Origin: Chitinophaga dinghuensis
GTDB taxonomy: Bacteria > Bacteroidota > Bacteroidia > Chitinophagales > Chitinophagaceae
DNA length: 64,000 bases
Direction: 5' to 3'
Assembly: GCF_003259435.1 (NCBI RefSeq)
Contig: NZ_QLMA01000012.1
Span: 58,289-122,288 of the forward strand
Within the stretch, counting starts at the first letter, position 1; each line of letters opens with the position of its first letter. A program made the position numbers and the translations under genes. Below, one piece after another: positions 17,545-25,199 of this stretch. The notes beneath the pieces were generated by a model that worked only from the letters and a program-made list of their open reading frames with translations, searched no databases and was not told the DNA's origin.

Positions 17545-17982
17545 ATGGAAACCCAAATCATCCAACAAATCAAAACCCTTTTTGCCGGCGCAGATGAAAG
17601 AAACTGGGAAAAGGTGAAGTCCACCATGAATAACACGGTATTACTGGACTACTCATCTATGACAGGCAATCCCGCAATTACCCTATCTCCTGATGATATT
17701 ACCTATGCATGGGCTGCTTTCCTGCCGGGCTTCGACAATACGCACCATCAGCTTTCTGATTTTTCAGTGAGCATAAACGGAAACGAAGCCACCGCCGAAT
17801 ATTACGGAAAAGCCGATCACTTCATCAGCACGGAAGTTTGGACAGTAGAAGGCGCCTATCATACCCATCTCCTATTGATAAACGGCTCCTGGTTAATTAA
17901 TGCTCAAACATTCAATTTCAGTCAGCAAAGTGGAAATACAGCGTTACCCGCATTGGCCACCAGGAAAATGCAAGGCCAGTAA
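17545..17982 (+). CDS. NTF2-like (SnoaL-type) protein
   Basis: 145 residues with the cone-shaped NTF2-like pattern: N-terminal helix IIQQIKTLFAGADERNWEKV, a strand region TVLLDYSSMTGNPA, and the paired strands with HHQLSDFSVSINGNEATAEY and HTHLLLINGSWLINAQTFNF. SnoaL_4-type proteins are often small isomerase or ligand-binding folds with unknown substrate. It starts 34 bases after the rloB-like gene but its composition is closer to the chromosomal average, so I do not count it as part of that module. Confidence 0.8.
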   Translation: METQIIQQIKTLFAGADERNWEKVKSTMNNTVLLDYSSMTGNPAITLSPDDITYAWAAFLPGFDNTHHQLSDFSVSINGNEATAEYYGKADHFISTEVWTVEGAYHTHLLLINGSWLINAQTFNFSQQSGNTALPALATRKMQGQ

Positions 17983-18021
17983 GTACTACCCTATATTGAT
18001 TTATGAAATAAAAAGATAGAA

Positions 18022-18567
18022 ATGAAGATAGAAATGCAGGCAGCCATTATTGGCGGTCTTGTAGGTGGCTTAATGGGCTTATTAGGCACACTCCTGGCCA
18101 ATTTACTAACGAATTACAAGAATAGGAAAGAAGAGAAAAAAGAGGTTAGATTCTTAATAGATTATATTTCGGAATCGTATGTTATTGAAGGTGTACTTAA
18201 CGGAAAGGATAAAGTAGAAGAGATACACGTAAAAGCAGTGGTACAAAATTTATCCAGTGTACAACAGGTAATATTTTCAGTAAGAATATTATTCAATAGA
18301 CACTTCAAGGAATATAATTTAACTGCACATCGAAACCATAGAAGTTTTGATAAATCCAATGATGAACCCCTTTCACCGATTAGTGTTCCGGCAAAAGGGG
18401 CTGAAATTATTGAATGTTATTTTCCGGTTCCAGAGGAATTACGTCTATCGACGGACGATCTACAAGGAGAATTTGCGATTGGCTTTAAAACCGCCAATGG
18501 GTATAGTTTTCAAAATTTTAAAGGCTACAATAATTATGTAATCAATAGTACCAATCCTAATTTTTAG
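18022..18567 (+). CDS. Hypothetical protein with N-terminal membrane anchor
   Basis: 181 residues, family not recognised. One glycine-rich hydrophobic segment at the N-terminus (AAIIGGLVGGLMGLLGTLLA) is followed by a basic patch (NYKNRKEEKKE) and a predicted beta-rich C-terminal domain of about 130 residues. The topology suggests one inner-membrane helix with a soluble domain in the cytoplasm. The gene is AT-rich like the ATPase/RloB pair 500 bases upstream. No terminator separates it from the NTF2-like gene 39 bases before. Function not assigned. Confidence 0.65.
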   Translation: MKIEMQAAIIGGLVGGLMGLLGTLLANLLTNYKNRKEEKKEVRFLIDYISESYVIEGVLNGKDKVEEIHVKAVVQNLSSVQQVIFSVRILFNRHFKEYNLTAHRNHRSFDKSNDEPLSPISVPAKGAEIIECYFPVPEELRLSTDDLQGEFAIGFKTANGYSFQNFKGYNNYVINSTNPNF

Positions 18568-18609
18568 TGGAAAAAATTTCCTTTTCCCACAATATAAAAA
18601 CACTACTTA

Positions 18610-19152
18610 TTACTGCGGCTCATAAGTAAGCTCCACTACTCCCGATCTAAATGCGCGGGTTCCTGTCAAGCGTAAACCTACTCGCGCATCTAAGCCTTCA
18701 AACAAAGGTTTACCAGTGCCTAGCGCTACCGGATGTACGTATATTCGATAAACATCGATGAGGCCAGCTTGTATAAATGTTTTGATGAGACGCGCGCCAC
18801 CGTAAAGCCAGATATCCTTACCACCCCGCTGTTTGACAGCATTCACCTGGTTGATGATATCAGTGTGAACGAAGGTAACATGTGCATGCTCCCGGTTTTG
18901 GCGCGAAAAAACATACTTATCCTTTGCATGAATACCTTCCCACATTTCTTTTTCCACGGGAGCCGCATTCATATCTGGTTGGAAACTCCCCCAGGCATCA
19001 TAACTCACTCTACCGTAAAAAATGGTGTCAACACTGGCTAGAAAACCGCCGAAATCCATATCATCGTCCATGATACACCAATCCACTTCTCCATTCGGTC
19101 CTTCAATAAACCCATCCAGGGTTACGGCTATATTCAAAATGACTTTCTTCAT
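18610..19152 (-). CDS. Dihydrofolate reductase-family protein (RibD C-terminal type)
   Basis: 180 residues. The start VILNIAVTLDGFIEGPNGEV, the middle IFYGRVSYDAWGSF, and the GGKDIWLYGGARLIKTFIQA glycine-rich NADPH-binding stretch define the YyaP/YwjB-like RibD_C group. These are reductases of uncertain substrate rather than housekeeping DHFR. It is convergent with the hypothetical gene ending at 18567 and upstream of nothing in the same operon. Confidence 0.9.
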   Translation of the reverse strand: MKKVILNIAVTLDGFIEGPNGEVDWCIMDDDMDFGGFLASVDTIFYGRVSYDAWGSFQPDMNAAPVEKEMWEGIHAKDKYVFSRQNREHAHVTFVHTDIINQVNAVKQRGGKDIWLYGGARLIKTFIQAGLIDVYRIYVHPVALGTGKPLFEGLDARVGLRLTGTRAFRSGVVELTYEPQ

Positions 19153-19216
19153 ACTTTCAACTTTTCAACAAAAGTAAAGTAAGGCTCCAATTATCTATTG
19201 GAAAAAAACGACAAAA

Positions 19217-19948
19217 TTATAGCTGAGCAGGCGTATAACCAGTATACTTTTTTATTTCATTCGTCAGGTGCGACTGATCATAAAACCCACAGTCAAATGC
19301 TATAGCAGATAACTTCCGTGGATGATTAGCGTTCATCATGGTGAGGGCCGACTGGAATCGAATAATCTTCGCATATTCCTTTGGACTTAAGCCAATATGC
19401 GCTTTAAAATGTCGCTCCAGTTGCCGGACAGTTATATAATTTCTTCTAGCCACTTCGAATATATTTACATCTCCATTACATCCGTGGATATCTTTCAGCA
19501 CTGATTGTAACAACGGGTGGATTGTTTTTCTTCTGTCCAGGAAAAAACTATTCAAATAAGGTGCCGGCGACTGGTGCAACTTACCCATATCAAATGCATA
19601 CCGAGTTCCAAATTCAACTGTTTGATTGGTTAATTCATGCTGGGATGCATAATTGAAAAAAGACGAGAACATAGCTGGTTTAAAACACACGCCCAGAAGA
19701 CGTGTGTTTCTATCAATAAAAGTATCCTTAAAGGTATTCATGGCGCCTACTATGTAGGTTTTACCATAGTCCATGGAAGACGCGCCGCTGTCTGTTTTGC
19801 ACGTGTCTCCCAGGTTCAAAACTATGCCCGGGCATCCGTCTGGAAATATCCGTTCCCATTGATGGTCACTTCCCTCTCCTTTCAGTTCCCAAAAAGAATG
19901 GATATAGGTTCCCAGTTCCAGACAAGGTGTATACTCAATATATTTCAT
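19217..19948 (-). CDS. AraC-family regulator (DUF6597-type N-terminus)
   Basis: 243 residues. N-terminal domain (1-110) has the pattern HSFWELKGEG...RIFPDGCPGIVLNLGD typical of the DUF6597 sensor. The C-terminal HTH_18 region (about 155-243) reads NIFEVARRNYITVRQLERHF, KAHIGLSPKEYAKIIRFQSA and IAFDCGFYDQSHLTNEIKKY, ending TGYTPAQL. It shares orientation with the DHFR-like gene after 64 bases and may regulate it. Confidence 0.92.
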   Translation of the reverse strand: MKYIEYTPCLELGTYIHSFWELKGEGSDHQWERIFPDGCPGIVLNLGDTCKTDSGASSMDYGKTYIVGAMNTFKDTFIDRNTRLLGVCFKPAMFSSFFNYASQHELTNQTVEFGTRYAFDMGKLHQSPAPYLNSFFLDRRKTIHPLLQSVLKDIHGCNGDVNIFEVARRNYITVRQLERHFKAHIGLSPKEYAKIIRFQSALTMMNANHPRKLSAIAFDCGFYDQSHLTNEIKKYTGYTPAQL

Positions 19949-20003
19949 CGTTCAGGAATGAAAATAAAAGTAACAATTAACTGGAAATTATACTCATATA
20001 TAA

Positions 20004-21455
20004 TTAATGTTGAAGTCTGATAGGCTCCGTTCTTTGCAGTTCCAGTAATTTTAGTTGCTCTCTGGTTAGGGGGCCTGCAACATAATCTGCATTCAGTAAG
20101 TCCATAGTTCCGACCCTGGGTCCCCATATAATGGTCCTTACCTCAAATTTACTCACACGAGTGTAACCATATCTTCTCCAGCCGGAAAAGGTAACGGGGA
20201 TATCCTCTTCATCCGAAGTTGGAAAACCAAACCTAACAAACCCCTTGGCTACAAAGTGTTTATAAATATCGCCATAAACCACATTGACACCATGTGTAGA
20301 GTGGTATATCGCTCCATGCTCAAAGCGGACCAGATTAGCTGCCAGAATACCGAGATTAATGAGTCCAGATCTGCAATCGCCTAATGCCCCTTTATAAGCC
20401 TTCCATTTATCCACAATACTAAGGTCTGTTACACCAATGCAACCGGAGATAGGAACATTTGCCGACTCAAAAGGATGGTTATAAGGAGCCCTGCTCACAC
20501 CTGCCCCTCTGTATAAAGCATCCAGTCCATCCAGGTCCATTCTGGTAGGTTCATCGTTATTACCGACGCATCCCGGACAAGCAACAATGACCCCATTATT
20601 TTTACAAACAAGGGTAGGCTTTGTTTCGTCTATTGCAAAGGAATTAAAAGCGGGATAATGCATGATAGAACAATAATCGTAAGCGCCTCTTGCTATACCA
20701 TCACGCTCTATTTGAAAATTATGCTTCGCAGCCGCTTTTATATTATCAAACTTAATTTCAACATATTTATCTCTGTCGGATCTGGATTGCTCGTGATATA
20801 TGCCCAATGCATGCATTAATTCATGTATGACGGTCCCTCTGGAAAATGCGTCTTTAATTAGCTCTATTTTATTACCACCACTTCCACCCTTGCCTATTGG
20901 AGAAGCTCCTGCCTTTCCGCTACCATCATTATCAATACACGAAATAATAATGTAATTGGATTCGTTTGTCCTCTCTTTAAAGATGATACTTGTATGGTAA
21001 TTAAAATAGTCCAAAGCGGATTTGATAATAACATAATAATCCGATGCAAACACAGAATTATCAAGGATTACAGGGACTGTTCCGTCGGGCCATGTATATG
21101 AATTATTATTTGTAGTATAGCTGAGGGTACTCATCAGATTGAAGTCATGTACTATAATGTCGCCATTCAAATAAAGCTTGCTTCCTATTTTTTTCACATA
21201 ATAATCTTTTGCAGCGCTGTTCCCTGGAAGTCGCAGAGATATAATGGAATATTCTCCTTGTTGCAGCACTTCAAAATCAGGCCGAAAATACTCAGCGGAA
21301 GTACGTAACCTTTTCAAATTAATGGCAGCAGGCGCTGTCGCGGTTCTTTGCAGGATTTCTGAACTACTGTCTGCGCGCGTCACCTGGGCTTGCAATGGTA
21401 CTGTAGCGATTGTAAGAAGAACGAGGAAGCATAATTGCAGGATGATCTTTTTCAT
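20004..21455 (-). CDS. Secreted astacin-like (M12A) metalloprotease with LGFP-like tail
   Basis: 483 residues. Signal peptide 1-23 (LTIATVPLQAQ). An N-terminal segment of about 100 residues is followed by an astacin catalytic domain: the zinc motif HELMHALGIYHEQSRSDRD (near residue 210) matches HExxHxxGxxHE, and the Met-turn is CSIMHYPAFNS (near 265). The last 150 residues contain sequence resembling LGFP repeats (FEHGAIYHSTHGVNVVYGDI then FGFPTSDEED), a presumed cell-wall or surface binding module. No T9SS sorting tail. Divergent AraC gene lies 288 bases away. Confidence 0.9.
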   Translation of the reverse strand: MKKIILQLCFLVLLTIATVPLQAQVTRADSSSEILQRTATAPAAINLKRLRTSAEYFRPDFEVLQQGEYSIISLRLPGNSAAKDYYVKKIGSKLYLNGDIIVHDFNLMSTLSYTTNNNSYTWPDGTVPVILDNSVFASDYYVIIKSALDYFNYHTSIIFKERTNESNYIIISCIDNDGSGKAGASPIGKGGSGGNKIELIKDAFSRGTVIHELMHALGIYHEQSRSDRDKYVEIKFDNIKAAAKHNFQIERDGIARGAYDYCSIMHYPAFNSFAIDETKPTLVCKNNGVIVACPGCVGNNDEPTRMDLDGLDALYRGAGVSRAPYNHPFESANVPISGCIGVTDLSIVDKWKAYKGALGDCRSGLINLGILAANLVRFEHGAIYHSTHGVNVVYGDIYKHFVAKGFVRFGFPTSDEEDIPVTFSGWRRYGYTRVSKFEVRTIIWGPRVGTMDLLNADYVAGPLTREQLKLLELQRTEPIRLQH

Positions 21456-21742
21456 AATAAGGAATAAATGTTTATGGATTGGGGGATTACAAATTAATAT
21501 GCATTACAGTCTGCACTATAATGTCAGGGGACTGGGTACAACTGATATTGTAGCAGCAGCGGGTATACAGATATTTACAGTTCGTTTTATATTGGGGTCT
21601 CAGTGCGTAACAATCAAATACAGATCGGTTATTATATTCGTCGTCTTGGGGATTAAGCATCGAAGTTATACATTGTGCCACTACTAAAATTGTAAAAAAG
21701 CGTAATTCTCTCCATTCCACGTTTGATAAAATTCCCGGATAT

Positions 21743-22552
21743 ATGTCTCTCCCCTATATTCAGCCCAGTCCATCGCTCTGCAGGTATGTTGCCGGATATG
21801 TGGTTAGTACGTACGATAATGGATTTTCGAATGCTATCACCAGTATGTATCCTATTGGGGCAGCCATTCTCTGTTTTAGTTTGGACAATGCGGTGGTATG
21901 CACAGAAGTAGGTAAGACAAGCATTATTAAACATACCAGGTTTAATTTCATTCATCAATTTACACACCCTCGTTTCTACCAGGTAATAGCCTCTCCTAAG
22001 AAGGTACTGCATGTTATTTTCCAGCCTTATGGCGCCTATAAATTATTAGGTATTCCGCAGGATGGTTCTTTTGATGAACATGGAACATCCTTGTCTGATA
22101 TGTTAGGTCCTACAATCCATCCGCTGTTGAAGCAGATTGAGGATGCCGGGGATAATATTTACAGGGTGATTGAAATGGTAGATGATTGGCTGGAACACCA
22201 GCTTACAAAAAATGAGAAGATGGATGTTGCTCGTATTAGCCATGCCTGCTCATTGATAACGGCCAACCAGGGGAGTATATCCATTGAGCAGTTAGCACAG
22301 AAAGTATGTCTGTCAAAACGGGTATTGGAGTATAAATTCAAGGAACAAGTGGGCGTGTCTCCCAAATTATACAGTCGGATCATTCGCTTCAATTCATTGC
22401 TGGCCGATATCAAGAGCCATAAATTCAAGGATTGGCAGGAGCTGGTATTACAATACAATTACTTTGACCAGGCCCATTTCATCAAGGATTTCAAAAGGTT
22501 TTCAGGAAGCTCGCCTGCTCACTATCCGCCGATCAGGAGCATTATAGCATGA
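21743..22552 (+). CDS. AraC-family regulator divergent from the astacin gene
   Basis: 269 residues; DUF6597-like start (YIQPSPSLCRYVAGYVVSTY, with VFQPYGAYKLLG later) and C-terminal helix-turn-helix pair: GSISIEQLAQKVCLSKRVLE, KFKEQVGVSPKLYSRIIRFN, and WQELVLQYNYFDQAHFIKDF, ending SGSSPAHYPP. The divergent placement opposite the astacin protease makes that gene a candidate target, but no dyad was obvious in the 287-base spacer. Confidence 0.92.
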   Translation: MSLPYIQPSPSLCRYVAGYVVSTYDNGFSNAITSMYPIGAAILCFSLDNAVVCTEVGKTSIIKHTRFNFIHQFTHPRFYQVIASPKKVLHVIFQPYGAYKLLGIPQDGSFDEHGTSLSDMLGPTIHPLLKQIEDAGDNIYRVIEMVDDWLEHQLTKNEKMDVARISHACSLITANQGSISIEQLAQKVCLSKRVLEYKFKEQVGVSPKLYSRIIRFNSLLADIKSHKFKDWQELVLQYNYFDQAHFIKDFKRFSGSSPAHYPPIRSIIA

Positions 22553-22642
22553 TAGAATATCCAGGTTTATTTAATGGAGTAAGAAGCCTCCGCATTGCTA
22601 TGGGGATGACTTTCATATCAACCGGTTTTCGTAAATTTAAGA

Positions 22643-23074
22643 ATGGATATATTTTTTGAAGGACCCGTCATTTGGGCGCAATTAGATGCGAACATGCATC
22701 TGCGGCATTCTGCTTATGGCGACTTTGCCGCCCAGGCCAGGCTGAATATGCTGGATCACGTGGGTATCAAGGCCAGGGATCTGCTCTCCCTCCACCTGGG
22801 GCCGATCTTGTTCCGCGAAGAAATCATCTATCACCGGGAAGTAGGCCCTAATGATCATGTGAAGGTAAGCTGTCGGATTTCAAAATCAAGAAAGGATGGT
22901 ACCCGCTGGTCTATCCGACATGAGATCTTCCGTCAGGATGGGGTTAAGGCCGCTACTGTTAATGTGGACGGCGCCTGGATGGATACTGTTAAGAGAAAAT
23001 TGGGGGCATTGCCGCAGGAATTGCAGGAGAAGTTCACCACCCTTCCTTATAGTGAAGACTACGTGGAAGAATAA
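22643..23074 (+). CDS. Acyl-CoA thioesterase-like hotdog protein
   Basis: 143 residues of the 4HBT/FadM-like hotdog fold. The N-terminal FFEGPVIWAQLDANMHLRHS with Asp at the usual catalytic place (QLDANMHLRHSAYGDFA), the helix QARLNMLDHVGIKARDLL, and strands IYHREVGPNDHVKVSCRI and KAATVNVDGAWMDTVKRK are in family order. Expected to hydrolyse acyl-CoA thioesters in the cytoplasm. Stands alone. Confidence 0.88.
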   Translation: MDIFFEGPVIWAQLDANMHLRHSAYGDFAAQARLNMLDHVGIKARDLLSLHLGPILFREEIIYHREVGPNDHVKVSCRISKSRKDGTRWSIRHEIFRQDGVKAATVNVDGAWMDTVKRKLGALPQELQEKFTTLPYSEDYVEE

Positions 23075-23094
23075 GGTAATAATGCATTTAAAAA

Positions 23095-23133
23095 AGGAAG
23101 TCCGTCCCAAAGGCATATGGGGCGGACTTTCCT
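23095..23133. terminator. Terminator between thioesterase and the 23149 gene
   Basis: Stem AGGAAGTCCGTCCC / GGGGCGGACTTTCCT (one bulge, one G-U). On the minus strand it is followed by six T, serving the gene ending at 23149; on the plus strand it may also serve the thioesterase gene. Confidence 0.8.
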
Positions 23134-23148
23134 ATTGTTGAGGAACAA

Positions 23149-23676
23149 TCAGCGGCTTGAAACCGGCTTATCCCGGAAATATATCTGCCGGTCGGCTTCC
23201 AACTCCTTTATAAAAGGTAAGTTGTTCTGTATATAAGATTTGGTGGACTGTTCAAAATAGCTGTCTAGCTGGAAAAATTTTGCAGCGCGGGTAGCTCCCA
23301 GTAACTTATTCATTCTTCTGAAATAACGCATTTGCAAATGGCTATATTCCAGGTCATTTGCCATGATTTGTTTGGTGAGAGAATTCAATTTTCTTTCGTC
23401 CAGGGAAGTAAATTCTTCATTGTACATTCGTAACAAGGACATACGTTCTGCCTGCCAGGGCTGTTTCTCTGTTTCATAGTCCAGCAACGCTTCTCGAAAG
23501 GCTCTTACTTCAACGGGTGAAATGCGCAAATAATCCTGCATTAGGGCATCTTTGTTTTTGCCGAAGATCTCATTGATGATATCTTCTTCCTCTATTGGCA
23601 TGACTACCGGTGTTGTCTGTGCATGCAGACCCATAGCGGCGAACATAACAAAGAATAAACAAAACAAATTTTTCAT
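23149..23676 (-). CDS. Small exported helical protein, Spy/CpxP-like in outline
   Basis: 175 residues with signal peptide 1-19 (MFAAMGLHAQ). The mature part is helical and charged: ISPVEVRAFREALLDYETEK, LNSLTKQIMANDLEYSHLQM, and NKLLGATRAAKFFQLDSYFE. Size, helical pattern and the L-xx-xx-F spacing recall periplasmic Spy/CpxP-type proteins of Bacteroidota, but the match is by appearance only. A terminator follows immediately. Confidence 0.75.
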   Translation of the reverse strand: MKNLFCLFFVMFAAMGLHAQTTPVVMPIEEEDIINEIFGKNKDALMQDYLRISPVEVRAFREALLDYETEKQPWQAERMSLLRMYNEEFTSLDERKLNSLTKQIMANDLEYSHLQMRYFRRMNKLLGATRAAKFFQLDSYFEQSTKSYIQNNLPFIKELEADRQIYFRDKPVSSR

Positions 23677-24118
23677 AGTGATGTGTTTTATGGTGATCGG
23701 TTACTTGAGATCCATCGCCGAAAAGGCGCATATCACCCCAGGCCAGACGGGGCCTGACTTAAATACATTACGATGTCACCGTTGTTGTAACTGCTTTTTG
23801 CTGCTGTTCTTCCGGGGTCAAAATAAATGAGGGCTTCACATGATTACCAGATGCCGATGTAATGTTACACACCTTACTCCCGGTCCAGTCTGTTTGATGA
23901 AAATCCTGCACGCTGTGATGTATCGTTGCTCAAATAAGCGGAAACAACCTTAAACACTACGGTTACATTGAATTTGAAACGACATTGCGGCTGTAGATCT
24001 CTGTCAAGTAGATTTATATTTTCATAAGGATACGTTTTATTAATCAACAATATATACCAACAACAGGTCATTACCTATCACATTCCAGGTTCATATTTGC
24101 CATTAAAATGTTGTGTCT
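23677..24118. other. Gene-poor stretch, no supported coding region
   Basis: About 440 bases with no convincing gene. Two overlapping minus-strand open frames exist (to 23874 and to 23768) but neither has a ribosome site or recognisable sequence. Possibly the remnant of a small gene. Confidence 0.5.
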
Positions 24119-24148
24119 GAAAAAATTTGCGGAGTGGGAACACTCCGC
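24119..24148 (-). terminator. Intrinsic terminator of the candidate small RNA
   Basis: Perfect eight-base stem with a four-base loop and a six-T run on the minus strand three bases after the stem. Confidence 0.65.
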
Positions 24149-24308
24149 ATTCATTCATTATAATTCCACGTTACGAAAAAGAAGTGTCTTTTATCAATTA
24201 TTTATTTGACATATAACTAAATACATTGATACAGGCTAATTTTCCGATTAAGAATTTAAAATGATGCTTGCGGTTAAATGCTCAGGAGTTATTCTAATTA
24301 TTTTCGTA
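24119..24308 (-). ncRNA. Candidate small RNA with full promoter and terminator
   Basis: On the minus strand the promoter TTTG (24346-24343), 20-base spacer, TAAATTTG (24322-24315) matches both Bacteroidota core elements. About 190 bases later GCGGAGTG, GGAA loop, CACTCCGC (24129-24148) is followed by AAA and six T. Frames between the two are ten residues or shorter, apart from one that runs through the terminator. The 5' end is estimated. No known family recognised. Confidence 0.5.
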
Positions 24309-24314
24309 GGACTC

Positions 24315-24346
24315 CAAATTTAATGGGTTCTTTTTTATCCACCAAA
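24315..24346 (-). promoter_or_regulatory. Bacteroidota core promoter of the candidate small RNA
   Basis: TTTG at 24346-24343 and TAAATTTG at 24322-24315 on the minus strand with a 20-base spacer, the same spacing as the leader promoter at 32262-32292. It lies just past the terminator of the GLPGLI gene, so it cannot serve that gene. Confidence 0.6.
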
Positions 24347-24385
24347 TAAATATATTTATCCACAATCAAACAATCTCCTGAAATA

Positions 24386-24413
24386 AAAAATGCCTCCTTG
24401 AGGAGGCATTTTT
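24386..24413. terminator. Terminator after the GLPGLI gene
   Basis: AAAAATGCCTCC, TTGA, GGAGGCATTTTT: perfect 12-base arms with a minus-strand T-run, 20 bases after the stop at 24433. Confidence 0.9.
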
Positions 24414-24432
24414 ACCATGAATACAGATACCC

Positions 24433-25191
24433 TTATAGTTCTGCATTCTTTATGTATTGCTTGCCATAATTCCCCCAATCAGTAAGCGCCCGGGCTAAAT
24501 CATCATGCAGGCCCTTTTTAGTCGTTTTCTTTCCCTTCTGAAAAGGCTTTAACTGTCCAGGCGCAATCTCTTCTACCAACACCTTCGTGGCAAACCAGGT
24601 CACATGTTCATGCGGCAATGCCACTCCCAAAATCATTCCTGGCAATCCCGTGAAAGACTCCGGCCCACCAGTGGTGGTAATCTGATCTGTATAAAATGCT
24701 ACCACATAAATACTATCCATGATAATCGCATTGGCACGTCTGCATTCAAAACCCGCAATATTCCTCGTTTCCTCCGTAATCTTCCACTGTATAGTACGCA
24801 AACTATCTTCTACTCTGTATGTAGTTTCAAAAATTCTTTTCTTGGTAATTGTATTACCTGCTTCTAATAAGTTATACACGATATTATCATCTGCCGGAAA
24901 CTCTCTGCTGTTGGGTCCATTCTCCGGATTCTCTCTGCCTGGCTTGTATAGGGTAAGGCTATCTGTGAACCAGCAATCAAAATAATTCACCGTGAATTTT
25001 GGTGTGGATTGCTTCATCAGCTCTTTCCAGTCTCCATCATCTTCGCCAGACATGGCATCAATGATGGCGTGTACATTTCTTTTACGTTCATACTCTATCT
25101 TTCCGTGCGTTATAAACATGGACTGTTGTGCTGCCGCCCATAATACGTTGCATAGCAGTAAGAACAGTATTACGTGAAATTTTGTCTTCAT
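24433..25191 (-). CDS. GLPGLI family exported protein
   Basis: 252 residues with signal peptide 1-21 (NVLWAAAQQ). The family motif is seen as FTGLPGMILGVALPHEHVTW, preceded by VVAFYTDQITTTGGPE and the strand AGFECRRANAIIMDSIYVVA. GLPGLI proteins of Bacteroidota are typically encoded beside a carboxypeptidase-regulatory/barrel protein, as here (eight bases after it). The pair is probably one operon acting at the envelope; the molecular role of the family is not known. Confidence 0.92.
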   Translation of the reverse strand: MKTKFHVILFLLLCNVLWAAAQQSMFITHGKIEYERKRNVHAIIDAMSGEDDGDWKELMKQSTPKFTVNYFDCWFTDSLTLYKPGRENPENGPNSREFPADDNIVYNLLEAGNTITKKRIFETTYRVEDSLRTIQWKITEETRNIAGFECRRANAIIMDSIYVVAFYTDQITTTGGPESFTGLPGMILGVALPHEHVTWFATKVLVEEIAPGQLKPFQKGKKTTKKGLHDDLARALTDWGNYGKQYIKNAEL

Positions 25192-25199
25192 AAACTATC

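Noticed and set aside
21653..22012. Minus-strand frame of 119 codons opposite the AraC gene
   Set aside because: Lies antisense to a clear AraC gene; the plus frame explains the sequence.
23768..23911. Open minus-strand frame of about 47 codons ending KAVTTTVTS
   Set aside because: Only a GTG start, no ribosome site, and no recognisable family; too weak to call a gene.
23874..24071. Minus-strand frame of 65 codons in the gene-poor stretch
   Set aside because: No ribosome site, odd composition, no motif; probably chance.
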